From Cyclaneusma minus (Eukaryota > Ascomycota > Leotiomycetes > Marthamycetales > Marthamycetaceae), in NCBI GenBank assembly GCA_037179335.1, contig JAKZHN010000068.1:1-55587 (forward strand): a stretch of DNA of 55,587 nucleotides, read 5' to 3'. The position numbers and the translations under genes were made by a program. The notes beneath the pieces were generated by a model. That model ran no database searches, had not been told where the DNA came from, and was given only the letters and a program-made list of their open reading frames with translations. Positions 1-10,595 of this stretch are shown here, one piece after another (the stretch's first letter is position 1; each line of letters begins with the position of its first letter).

Positions 1-140
1 ATAAAATAAATAAAATAAATAAAATAAATAAAATAAATAAAATAAATAAAATAAATAAAATAAATAAAATAAATAAAATAAATAAAATAAATAAAATAAA
101 TAAAATAAATAAAATAAATAAAATAAACAAAATAAACAAA
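1..140. repeat. AT microsatellite, 9-nt unit (ATAAAATAA)n
   Basis: About 14 copies of ATAAAATAA, decaying into variants with C near 128-142. The same 9-mer fills the far end of the window in the opposite orientation. This may be a real satellite or the repeat at which an assembly scaffold stops. Confidence 0.95.
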
Positions 141-3100
141 CAAATTTAAATAATTTAAATAATTTATATTATATTTTATTTTATAATTAAATAGAGATTT
201 TTAAATAAGTTTAAATTCTAATATTAATCAAATTTATTCGCTATTTTAAATATTTAGAAATATAATTAAAAATATATATTATTATTAAATGAAGCTGTTT
301 TTGTAAATTAATATATTATTGCGAAATATTTAATAAATGAATATTTTAATTATAAAATATCAAATGAATAAATTAATTAATTATAAAATAATTTCTTTAT
401 TAATAGCCAAATATTTAATAACGATATTAAAAACCAAACAAATATATTAATATTTATATAATAATATTATACATTTGCTTTAAATTTATAACGATTTATT
501 TTTAAAAAAATCAAAATTAAACAAGCTATTAATTTAAATTATTAATAATAAATAAAATTAATATAGGAAGCTTTTAATTAATTATAAAACCTTATTTAAA
601 AATTTAATTATAAATACTAAAAACAAATAATAAACATATATTAATATATAAATAATAACTATAACATTAATTGGTTTTTTATTTTATTTGTTTTTAATAT
701 TTATAATTATATATATATTTTAAACGAAATTGCATTATTAAAAAATAAAAATTGCAATATATATTATTGATATTATATATTTACCAATTTATTTTTTATA
801 AAAAATAAAAATAAAATTAAATACCAATTACGTTTAATTAAAATATTTAATTATCGAATTATTATTATTATTATTAATAATAATAATTTTTAATTAATTT
901 AGTTTTTTTAAATTTATTCATTTGTATTTATTATTATATTTAATTTAAATAATTTCTTTTTTACAATTGCAATTATTTAATGCATATTAACTTTATAAAT
1001 AATATAGCGGCGACTAGATTAGCGGCCAGGCTATTGGCTAAGCTAGCGGCTAAAGCAGCGGGCAAAAGGCTTAATTTTGAGGTAATTATTTCTATTTAAT
1101 AAAAATATTTTACTATTAAACTTTATATATAAACTACGGTTTAATTTAAGCAAATTTTATATAAGAATTGGCAATTTTAAAAGTCAAGCAAAATTTGGAT
1201 TTTTAGAAGTTGTTTTATAATGGGGATCAATTTGGGAATTATCGGGCCGTGGGGGTTATGTGGGTTTTTTGACTTTTTAAAGCCAAATATAAAGATTTGT
1301 TAAAGTTTTAAAATTTATTTAATAATGAAATATTATATTAAACACCCATTTAACAATAGGAATTTATAGCCATTTTATTTAATTTATTATAAAGGTTTTA
1401 AAAAACGCAGGGGGTCAAGTTAGGAATAGTGATTAATTGGAGGTCAAGTTAGGAATTTTGAAAATAAAGGGGGTTAAGTCAGGTATTTGCCGTTAAAAAT
1501 TCGATTTTTGGTCGGGCCTGGAAATATTAATTTATTTTTTCCAATTCTTTTTGGCCCAGTAATTTTCCTTAATTTATTTAAGCCTTTTCCCAGCTATTAG
1601 TTATTTAGCTTATTTTAAAGCTAAAATTTATTTTTTTTTGCAAAATTACCACAATGCTATATTATTTTTTAAAATCTAAAATTAATACTGCAATTTTTGG
1701 ATTTTAAGCAATTTAAAGCAAAAATATTTTTTCCAATTTTTTAGTATAAAATTAAATTATTTTATATTATTTGGCATTAATGGTTATTTTTAATTTATTA
1801 AAAATGCCTTAATAAAAATATTTAAATTTAAATTAATTTTAATATTAATCATTTTAATATTATAATAGCAAAACCATTCTTTAGCTGTAATAATATTAAG
1901 CTCAATTATATAAATTTTAAGCAATTTATAGCCGAAAAAAAAATCCTGTTAATTTATTAATTTAAAAAGTTTTTTTATAATTAAAGCCAGCTATTTATTA
2001 ATAAAATTTAGAATTTTATAATGGCTATAATTTTAAAGCATATTTATAATATTTTTGCCCGAAAAAATAATTTTTGCAAAAAGCTTTTATTTTTTAAAAA
2101 ATAATTTTACCTTAAGCCTTATTAGCGCCGGTTTAATATTAAAAAATTTATTATTATGCATTTTGGAAAGTTTATAGCTGTTATTTTTAATTGATAATAT
2201 AGCAATTAATTATTTATTTATAATAAAGCTAAGGATATTAAATTTTAATATATAGCAATTAAAATTTAAAATTTAAATAGCTAGCAGCTATTGGAAAGCT
2301 TGATTTTTAATAATTTAATAAATTATTTAATTTTATTATAAATTTATTTAATTTTGAAATTACTAAAGCTATTATAAAAAGTTCTATTATAAAAACATCT
2401 ATTAATCTTTTTAAGGCTATTTATTATTAAAAAAAAGCTATTAATATAAAATTCATTATTTAAGCCATTAAGTTTTATTTAAATATAATTATTTGGTAAA
2501 AAAGCAATTGATTTTTGAAGAATTTTAATTTAAAAAATAAATTATTGTGTTTTTAAAAAAAAGTTAAATTTTGGCTTTTTGGCATTTAAAAAAAATAAAA
2601 TTGCTTTTGCAAAAATGGCTGCGCTGGCTGGAAACTTTGCCAATATTTTAATAAATTTTTTTATTTTTTTTTTAGAATAAGCCAATTAAAAAAAAGGTAA
2701 AAAAAAGGGTTAAATTTATTAAATTCCTATAATTTAAATTAAAAATATTGGATTTTTTTTAATTAATGCAAAAGGCGCTAAGGCTGGCAAAAAAAAACTA
2801 TTCCATTTAAATTAATAAATTTGATTAATTTTAATTTGTTTTAGCCGAATATTTATATAGCTATAGCTTATTTAATTTATTTTAATAAAAATAATATAAT
2901 TCATATTTGCAATAATTTTTTAATTTTTTTAATTAATTATTATATTAATATGAATAAATTTATTTTCAGCAAAAATAGCCAATTGCAAATTATTGCTTAT
3001 AAATTATTAATTTTTAATGCTAAAATTTAAAATAAAGCAAATTAAATTTCTAATTTTTATATAATATTTAATGCGCAGCTGGTGCCTAGCTATAAAATGT

Positions 3101-6100
3101 TTTTTATTTTTAAACATTTATTTAAAAAAAAGGGATTTTAAGAAAATGCTAAATTTGGCTATATTTATTAAAGCTTTAAAGGCTTTAAAATTTTATTTTT
3201 TTGCTTGCAAAAATAATTTGAATTATATTTAATAAATATTGCCAAAAAACCCAATTGCGTTACGAATTTTGCTTTTTTAATTTTTAAAGCATTAATTTTG
3301 AAATTACCTTGCCAGCAATATTTTTTCTTAATACTTTTAAAGCCATTTATTTTTAATTTAGCTTTTTTGTAATATTATAAGCTTGGCTATTTTAATAATA
3401 AAATTTTTCAATATTTTAAATTTTTGGCTATAACAGCTATAATACTAAAAAAAGGTTTTTAAATTGCCAAATACAAAGCTTGCGCTTTTTTAAAAATAAA
3501 AATAAAAATATTAAAAAATAGCCAGAAATTTAAAGTTATTTTTAAAAAAAGATATAGCTTATTTTTTTATTGCAAAAAATAATAGCTAATATTTCTTTTA
3601 TTTTATTTATTTAATAACCGGCTTTTATTTTTATTATGCTTATTTAAGCAAAAAAGTTATTTTTTCAAATTTTTAAAAATATTATAGCAAAAATTAAGCA
3701 TTGGTTTAATATTAATATAATATTTTATATAAAAAATAAAAAAACGGTTTTTGGCATTATATTTTATTAAAGTAATAGCAAATTTTAAATAACAATTTAT
3801 AAAAAGAAAATTTAGAATTTGGTATTTATACTCAATAATTAAAACCAAAATAATAATGCTAAAAAGTCTAATTATATTATAATAATATATATATAAAATT
3901 TTTATTTTTATATTAACCTATTTATATTTGTTAGCGTAAAATAGCTTATGCTGCAATTGTTTTTAATTAAATGTTTTTTTAATTTAGAATTTTTTTTTTT
4001 TAATTAAGCTAATTATTAAAATTAAATCGGATTTATTGCATTTGCAATAATATAGCTGCCGGGCTTATTTTTTTAAATAAAATATTTCAAAAATAAAAAA
4101 GCTTTACTCCAGAATTATTATGGCGTATTTAATTGGCTATAAATTATTTAATATTTTTTAATTATAAATTTTTATAAAAAACAAAATTATTAAGGCCAAA
4201 ACTATTATTTTTAATTATAAAAAGCTTTATAGCCCTTATAATTTTAATTGAAAAAAGGTCATAATAATTATAATTAATAATTTTATTAGCATTTTTAAAA
4301 TTCCGGATATTTTAAATAAAACTAAAGCTTAATTTAAAAAGCTTTTTTTATTTTTGTTATATAAATTACTATAATAGGACATTTTAAAATTAATTAATTA
4401 TTTTTAAATTGAAAAATAGCCAGCCAAAAAACTTATTAGCTTTTAATTTCTAAATATATTATATTTCTAAAATTAATTTTTACCGATTTAAAAATCTATA
4501 AAATAAGAATTTATTTTAAAAAATAAAAATATTTATACCATTTATTAATTATTTAAATAATCATGCCAATTTTAAAGCCTTTTATAATATTAATAAAAAT
4601 AATTGCAATTTTTAATTTAGAATTTTAAAAATAATTTAAAGAAATTTTCTATTATTTTCTAATATTTAAAAACCTATTTCCTTTTTTAACGCATTATTAA
4701 AAAATATTTTTGCAATTAATATTTAAAAGGGTAATTAAGAAATTATTTAATTAATTATTTAATTTTAATATAATAATAAAGCTTTAAAAGCTATAAAAAG
4801 TGCTAAATATTTTAATTCAGCGAATATTATTAAAACTTATATATAATATAGGCGTAATTCTACAATGCCTAATAATAACGCTAATTCTTTTAAGCTTATT
4901 AAAAAGCTTTTTATATTTATTAAATTATATTAAAATTAAACTTAACCAAAATTATTCAATTAATGCATTATGCTTTATTATTCTAATAAAAAATATTATT
5001 TAAAAGCAGTTAAAATTAAATAAATAGCTTGAATAAAAAAGAAATTTAAGTTAATAATAGATTTGGAAATTAAATTATTTGGCATTAAATTAATTTTTTT
5101 AATATAGATATTTAATTTGAAATTTAATATTTATAATTATTTTTTTCAATCTAAAATTTAATATATAGCTTATGGAAACTTTTATTTAATTAATAAAAAA
5201 ATATTTAGCCATTTTTGCTATATATTATTGTTGGGCATTTTTAATTATAATAATTTATTTTGGCTGGAAATTCCTTTATATAAATGCAATTAATGCTTAT
5301 ATAAATGCCAATTTTAAAAAATATATTATATATTTATAAATTAAATAGCTATAAAAGCTAGAATGGTTTAAATAAATTTTTATAAATTATACAAAATTTT
5401 TATGATTTATTTATTTTTGCCTTTTTATAAAATAAAAATATTTTTAAAATCCTTATTGCTCATAATTTTAAAAGAAATTCTAAATGGTCTTATATTTTTA
5501 TTATAAAAAATTTAATAGTATTTTTTATATTAATAATATAATTATTATATACGCTTTTTATTACTTGAATTTTGCAAAGCATTTTAGAAATTATTTATGC
5601 TTTAAATATAATTTTCTTTTTTTAGAAAAAGTTTTAAATTTGTAAAATACCAAATTATTTAAAATAAAGCTTAGGAAAAGCTTTAGCTAATCTAAAAAGC
5701 TTATATTTTTTAGCTAGCAAAAAAATATAATATTACTTTAAATAATCAATTGCTTAAAATACCATTATTAATTGATTTGGTGCTTATTTTTAATTTTAAT
5801 GAATCTAATAAAAGATTATGCAAAAAATATTTAGATTTAATAAATAAAATTGGCTAATTGGCCAATATTATCAAAAAAAAATTAACTTCATTTGCAATTA
5901 TTTAAATTTGATATTAATTTTTTTAGAATTATTAAAATATTGCTATTTATTATTTAAAATATTTAATTAAATTAGCTTATTATATATTATGCTTTAAATC
6001 CAAATATTGTATATAGCCGGATTTAAGAAATATAAATTTGGCTATATTGGCTAATATTAGCTTTATTAATAAAGCGGGTAAAAAAAGCTTTTAGAAATTT

Positions 6101-7080
6101 ATAATAAAGCTTTTTAATAATATAATTAATTGAAAATTTAGCAAATAAAAAGCCGTTATTACTTTTAGCATTGAAGCTAAATTGCTTATTTAAATAATTA
6201 TTATAAAAAAGCTAATTGCTTAAAAATATATTTTTGCCTAAATAAGTATTAAATTTAATAAAAAAATAATTTCTTATTGCAATAATATTTAAATTTTATA
6301 TTTTTTAAATTTAAAAATACCTAGGCTTATTATTTAACTATATTATATTAATATTAGGCTAGAAAAATTATTTAATTAAGCCAAATTAAAATTAAATAAA
6401 TGCTTATAATTAAAATGCCAGCTAATAGTATAATTAAGGCTTTTTTAAATAGCATTATATTAATTTTTTATATTAGCTAAATTTTGAAAATATTAAAAAT
6501 CGCTTAATATAATAAATAGAATATAAAGCTTAAAAAATTAAAAAATTATAGGATTTTTATTGCATTTTTACAATTTTTACTACTGCTTTCCAATTTCCCT
6601 TATTTTTTTAATTTCCGTTAATATATTTTTTCTTTATTTTTTTTTTATAAAATTTTAATTTAATATTAATTAATAATTTGGCAATATTTTCCCGCTTTAA
6701 AATTATTATTAATTTATTTTACTTTTATTTTTTATTAAATTTGCTAAATGCGCTTAGATTTTTTTATTATTTAATATTATTTTTAAAATAATTGTATTAA
6801 TATTTGGATTTTTATAAATTATTTTCTTAAAATTTTAATTATTTATTTATGCTGGCTTTAAAAAGATTTTTTTTTATTTATATTAGTTATTTATTATAAT
6901 GGTTTTTTTTAAAAATTTTATTATTTATGAATTTTAATTGCTATTTATTATTTTGGGCTAGTTACGGGATTATTTTAGATTTTTATATTATAAAAGGCGG
7001 CAAAAAATAAAATGGCTAGCGTTTATTTTTTTTTATTTTTTTTTAGCTATTCTTTTAGGGCATTTTTTCTAAAATTTAAT
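141..7080. other. AT-rich, RIP-type repeat debris without intact genes
   Basis: The sequence is overwhelmingly A and T with very few CpG, no long ORF on either strand, and many TA, TTAAA and AATAA words. Small GC-richer islets survive near 1,005-1,075 (GCGGC and GGCTA words) and 1,200-1,520. This is how transposon DNA looks after heavy C-to-T mutation on both strands. I could not recognise a transposon protein here; the short ORFs (for example 3,657-3,848 minus and 4,800-5,003 plus) are low-complexity I/L/N/K/Y strings and I do not call them genes. Confidence 0.85.
1408..1490 (+). repeat. Three spaced copies of GGTCAAGTTAGGAA-like motif
   Basis: GGGGTCAAGTTAGGAAT (from 1,411), GGAGGTCAAGTTAGGAATT (from 1,439) and the diverged GGGGTTAAGTCAGGTATTT (from about 1,469) lie about 28-30 nt apart in one of the few GC-richer islets of the left AT block. 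Short clustered direct repeats like these are common in the subterminal regions of DNA transposons, so this may be a transposon end; the element itself is not recognisable. Confidence 0.5.
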
Positions 7081-7084
7081 TTTT

Positions 7085-7480
7085 TTTTATAAGCCGGAAA
7101 GCCTAAGGGGGTATATTGCAAAATGCCTGGCTTTTGGTAGGAACGGGTAATCAAGAAGATGGTAATTATTGGGATAAGCGCTTGGCGCTAATTTTGGCAA
7201 GCGGTTAGCCTTATTTTATTTGGATATAACCGTTTTGGAAGCTATTCACGTGGGCTAGAAGGGTGTAGAATATATAGCGGTATTCCCAACATTAAGTTTA
7301 GCGAGCCAGATGAATGCTATTTTATTTCCTGCCTTTTACAGCTTAATAGGATCTCTAGAACCAGGGAGATTTTAAGCAAGGACACCACCGCAAGTCTGAC
7401 AAGATCAGGCTATTGTAGAGTCTAGATAGTATTTGTATTTCTAGTATAGCAATAAAATGAAATCATATATTTATTTCAGC
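7085..7480. mobile_element. GC-richer edge sequence, possible truncated LTR
   Basis: This is the transition from AT-rich debris to the gene island. It contains AGCGCTTGGCGC (also present in reverse complement near 39,110), a run ending CACCACCGCAAGTCTGAC, and a following T/A-rich segment with AATAAAATG that could be a polyadenylation-type stretch. The texture resembles a degraded LTR of a copia-like element. No partner LTR or protein remnant was found next to it, so the call is weak. Confidence 0.25.
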
Positions 7481-7562
7481 GCCTTGAACACAAGCAATGC
7501 GCACCTTGCATAATGCGAAGTGTTCTTGGGTGTCTAAAACTTGTGCGGAGACGCATTGCGAA

Positions 7563-7640
7563 AACACGTTACAGCAACACATTACAGCAACACATTACAG
7601 CAACACATTACAGCAACACACTGCAGAAACACGTTGCAGG
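7563..7640 (+). repeat. 13-nt minisatellite (ACAGCAACACATT)n
   Basis: Four near-perfect 13-nt copies plus degenerate flanking copies lie about 500 bp upstream of the RiPP precursor gene. Overlapping ORFs here are made of this repeat and are not credible genes. Confidence 0.85.
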
Positions 7641-8139
7641 AGCATGGCGCATTTGCTTAACGGCTGTAGCTACTCTCCACTCCGGCGTTACCGATATGCA
7701 TGGTCAGCTGCAATGGAATCCTTCGTATCTGCAAGGTCATCCGGGATCCGGGGAAACTTGAAGTATTTCTGAGTCTTTGCCAGAATCATCCCTGACACTA
7801 GTTTGACAATTTAATATGCGTAGAAGGTGATGTGGGGAAAAGAAAGCTGACTTTGCATAACGAATAATATGCAACTTTATTCAAAAATATGTTTCAGAGT
7901 ATCTCTTATGACATATGCCTGCTAGAATCGGTGATTTTGGTTTCTCGAGAGTTCCAAGCGATATGGAAGCTATAACAAATATAAAGCCAAGTCTAGCTAG
8001 TTCCTTGATCTAGAAGCAACTCAACTTTGACACTATCACCTGATACCATTAAACAAGGCCGATCACCCCTTTTATTTGCTACGTACAGAAATTATCTTCT
8101 CCTCAGCGGTCGCTACCAGCGACGAGCTTTACCGACAAC
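7641..8139 (+). promoter_or_regulatory. Upstream region of the precursor gene
   Basis: About 500 bp of GC-balanced non-coding DNA. There is no convincing TATA box; a C/T-rich stretch (ATCACCCCTTTTATTTGC, near 8,062) and TCTTCTCCTCAG just before the ATG resemble fungal pyrimidine-rich promoter and 5' UTR sequence. I found no clear operator. Confidence 0.3.
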
Positions 8140-10009
8140 ATGAAAACTTTCTGTCTGTTGGTTTCCACGGCTTTAGCTGGCACAACAATTGCCGCTGCTG
8201 GGTGGGACAAACGTGAGCCACAGCCATGGTACGCCATCAAGGAGGCCGATTCCTCTGTCGAGAAGAGAGACGCTGAGCCCCAGCCGTGGTATGCCATTAA
8301 GAAGTCCGACGCCGATGCCTCCATGGAAAAGCGGGAGCCTCAGCCGTGGTATGCTATTAAAGAGGCGGACGCTGATTCGTCCGTTGAGAAGAGAGAACCC
8401 CAGCCTTGGTATGCCATCAAGGAAGCCGATTCTGCCGTCACCAAACGAGAGCCACAGCCCTGGTATGCCATCAAGGAGGTGGATGCTGATGCCTCCGTCG
8501 AAAAGAGAGAGCCACAGCCTTGGTACGCCATCAAGGAAGCTGATTCATCTGTTGAGAAGCGAGAGCCCCAGCCCTGGTATGCAATTAAGGAAGCCGACTC
8601 CTCCGCTGAGAAACGGGAGCCTCAACCCTGGTATGCGATCAAAGAGGCTGACAGCACCGTCGAGGAGAAGCGAGAGGCACAGCCGTGGTATGCAATCAAA
8701 GAAGCCGACTCCACCATTGACAAAAGGGAGCCTCAGCCCTGGTATGCGATCAAAGAGGCTGACAGCACCGTCGAGGAGAAGCGAGAACCTCAGCCTTGGT
8801 ACGCAATCAAGGAGGCTGACAGCGCTGTCGAAGAGAAGAGAGAGGCACAGCCGTGGTATGCAATCAAAGAAGCCGACTCCACCATTGACAAAAGGGAGCC
8901 TCAGCCCTGGTATGCGATCAAGGAAGCCGACAGCGCTGTCGAAGAGAAACGAGAGCCACAGCCTTGGTACGCAATCAAAGAGGCTGACGCCGACTCCAAG
9001 GTCCAGAAACGCGAAGACATCGCTAACGGATCAGTCGGGCGTGATGTATCTACTGGTGTCTCTCGTGCCGTCTTGGCTCGTTTTCTCCAAGTTGGCGAGT
9101 CTAAGAAACGCTCTATATCTCTGGCGGATCATGATGCTAAGACACAAGAGCTGGAGGATTGGGTGTACGGCACCATGCGTCAAGACAAGCTGCGTGACAC
9201 GTCAGACCGTGGGCGCAAGTTGTTGGAGTTCGAAGTTACCCCGGCTGATGACCAAGTGGACCGCGACCACATCCCGGAACATCTTGAGGAGATGATCGAG
9301 TCAGCCATCAATGAGCAGGAGAAAGTAAGCCTGCTCAACTACTATTTACAGGTTACTGGCCGCGAGCCTCGCGCTGCGTCTGAGCTTGGATGGGACCGCA
9401 CATTGGACGAGCCTGCTCTGCTCGAGAGCAACGAGATTGGTTATGGTTATGCCCTTGGTAGCCAGCATCAACACCACTGCGCCAATGTTCTGGCTGATGG
9501 CATCGACCTTGGAAAGGACAACATCAACGACTTTTATTTGGTCCATATTATCCACTGTCTCTCGCTTGTTAAGATCTACTCGGAGAAATTGGATTTCTAC
9601 AAGGAACCTATTCAGCCTTTGACGGACATTGCCCGTCTACTTCTTGAGACGGGATTCCAGATGAGCGATTTCAGATATGAGAATGGAACTGTAGAGAGTG
9701 AGTTTCTTGCACAGTGTCTTATTTCTGGGCTAAAAGCTAACCAAATATTTTGCAGGGCAAGGGATGCTTCAACGCAATCCTAACTATATATATGTTGAGG
9801 CTGCTCAATCCACCTCTCTGAGCGGTTGGGTGATTTTTCTCATAGTTGAGTCCGTTGTCACCACCTTGGGCTTACTGGTCATGGGTATGTGGGTATTTGT
9901 CCAGAGGCGCCGCAATTCCTCAGCCTATCACAAGATTATGAGCAATGCGCGGGAATTCAGCGCTGAAGATAGTAACACCCCCGAGAAGTCCGAGCCGACC
10001 CAATGGTAA
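8140..10009 (+). CDS. KEP/dikaritin-type RiPP precursor fused to a membrane-anchored HxxHC (UstYa-like) domain
   Basis: Predicted secretory precursor of about 603 aa. Residues 1-20 form a signal peptide (MKTFCLLVSTALAGTTIAAA). Residues about 24-291 hold 14 tandem units of the type EPQPWYAIKEADSSVEKR, each ending in a Kex2 site KR. QPWYAIK is invariant while its codons vary synonymously, which implies selection on the peptide. A KKR site at 322-324 could release the rest: a luminal domain with HQHHC (443-447) and HIIHC (469-473), spaced as in UstYa-family oxidases, then a transmembrane helix (about 544-568) followed by QRRR, giving type I topology. The canonical downstream LRQ..MC..D of UstYa proteins is absent, so the domain assignment is inference. 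The intron 9,698-9,755 (GTGAGT, GCTAAC branch, TTTGCAG; 58 nt) is needed to reach the membrane helix; unspliced, the protein stops at 547 aa (stop at 9,781-9,783) without it. Known dikaritin precursors (UstA, PhomA) lack such a fused domain. I infer that processing occurs in the Golgi lumen. Confidence 0.85.
8212..9014 (+). repeat. 14 core-peptide units, 54-66 bp each, with a 168-bp internal block duplication
   Basis: Units are 18-22 codons long. Twelve begin EPQ after KR (one of these as DAEPQ) and two begin EAQ. Spacers after the core are acidic (EADSSVEKR, EADSTVEEKR, EADSTIDKR). Units 8-10 and 11-13 are nearly identical in DNA, offset by 168 bp (for example AGAGGCACAG at 8,673 and 8,841), which indicates a recent three-unit duplication. 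Units 1-7 differ more at silent sites and so are older. Confidence 0.95.
9698..9755 (+). other. Intron in the precursor gene
   Basis: 58 nt with donor GTGAGT, branch-like GCTAAC at 9,736-9,741 and acceptor TTTGCAG. Splicing joins a phase-1 codon and opens the frame encoding the membrane helix. Intron retention would give a protein without the membrane anchor. Confidence 0.8.
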
Positions 10010-10595
10010 TCGGATGAATCCGTCGCTATATTCTAGTGATTAACACGCTGGTATCTCATTGGAGAATATGGAATAGCGAGGAGAGTGGAGAGTTACTTGG
10101 AAAGGATCCTGGAATTTGGGGTGAACTTCCCAGAATCTCAAACTGGAGTTTTCTTTCGTACAATCTATTTGGAGGGGCAGTTGGATATCACTCACTTAGT
10201 CGATCATTTATCTGGAAATCAGACAAACCTTGTCAAATGTGTCCTCTTCTACCTACCAATGTATTGAACTTCAATTCCTGTGCCGTAAGATCTGAAGTCA
10301 GAGTTGTATCAGAGATAGTTTCCCATTTTTGCCTAAAGAAGTGAAGGGGAAAGAATTAGACAAAACTCTTTGACTTTGCCATGTGGGTTTTGGCATAATA
10401 GACAGACTCACTCACTCGTATTCGGTTACTTATTTGGTTGTGGGTATTCACAATAACTTAATCCTCAATACTTGAGATTCCAGGTCAACACATACAAGAA
10501 TCCATCCCTAAAGCATAATTCAAGGCAGGCGTCTGGCTCAAAAACGGTAGGTACGGGATCTGATAGTGGATTTCTGACGAGATAGCCCATGGATG
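10010..10595. terminator. Convergent 3' region between precursor and ABC transporter genes
   Basis: About 585 bp between two convergent stop codons (plus-strand stop at 10,007-10,009, minus-strand stop at 10,596-10,598). Short ORFs here have no recognisable content. It presumably holds both 3' UTRs; no conserved polyadenylation signal stands out. Confidence 0.5.

Noticed and set aside
7497..7772. ORFs of 82-91 aa over the 13-nt minisatellite
   Set aside because: The sequence is driven by the repeat, two frames are equally open, and there is no domain or splice context.
8212..9014. Mating alpha-pheromone precursor
   Set aside because: The Kex2 plus EA layout resembles alpha-factor, but the core QPWYAIK lacks the W-C-..-G-Q-P-C pattern usual in filamentous ascomycetes, and the surrounding genes are biosynthetic, not mating-type.
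8212..9014. CRISPR or non-coding tandem repeat
   Set aside because: The repeats are in frame with no spacer DNA, carry silent codon variation and protease sites, and lie in a eukaryotic genome.
8189..9295. Second long ORF (368 aa) overlapping the precursor in another frame
   Set aside because: It is a by-product of the same repeats read out of frame (Ser/Arg/Pro-rich, no start context); the frame with signal peptide, KR sites and invariant core is the real one.
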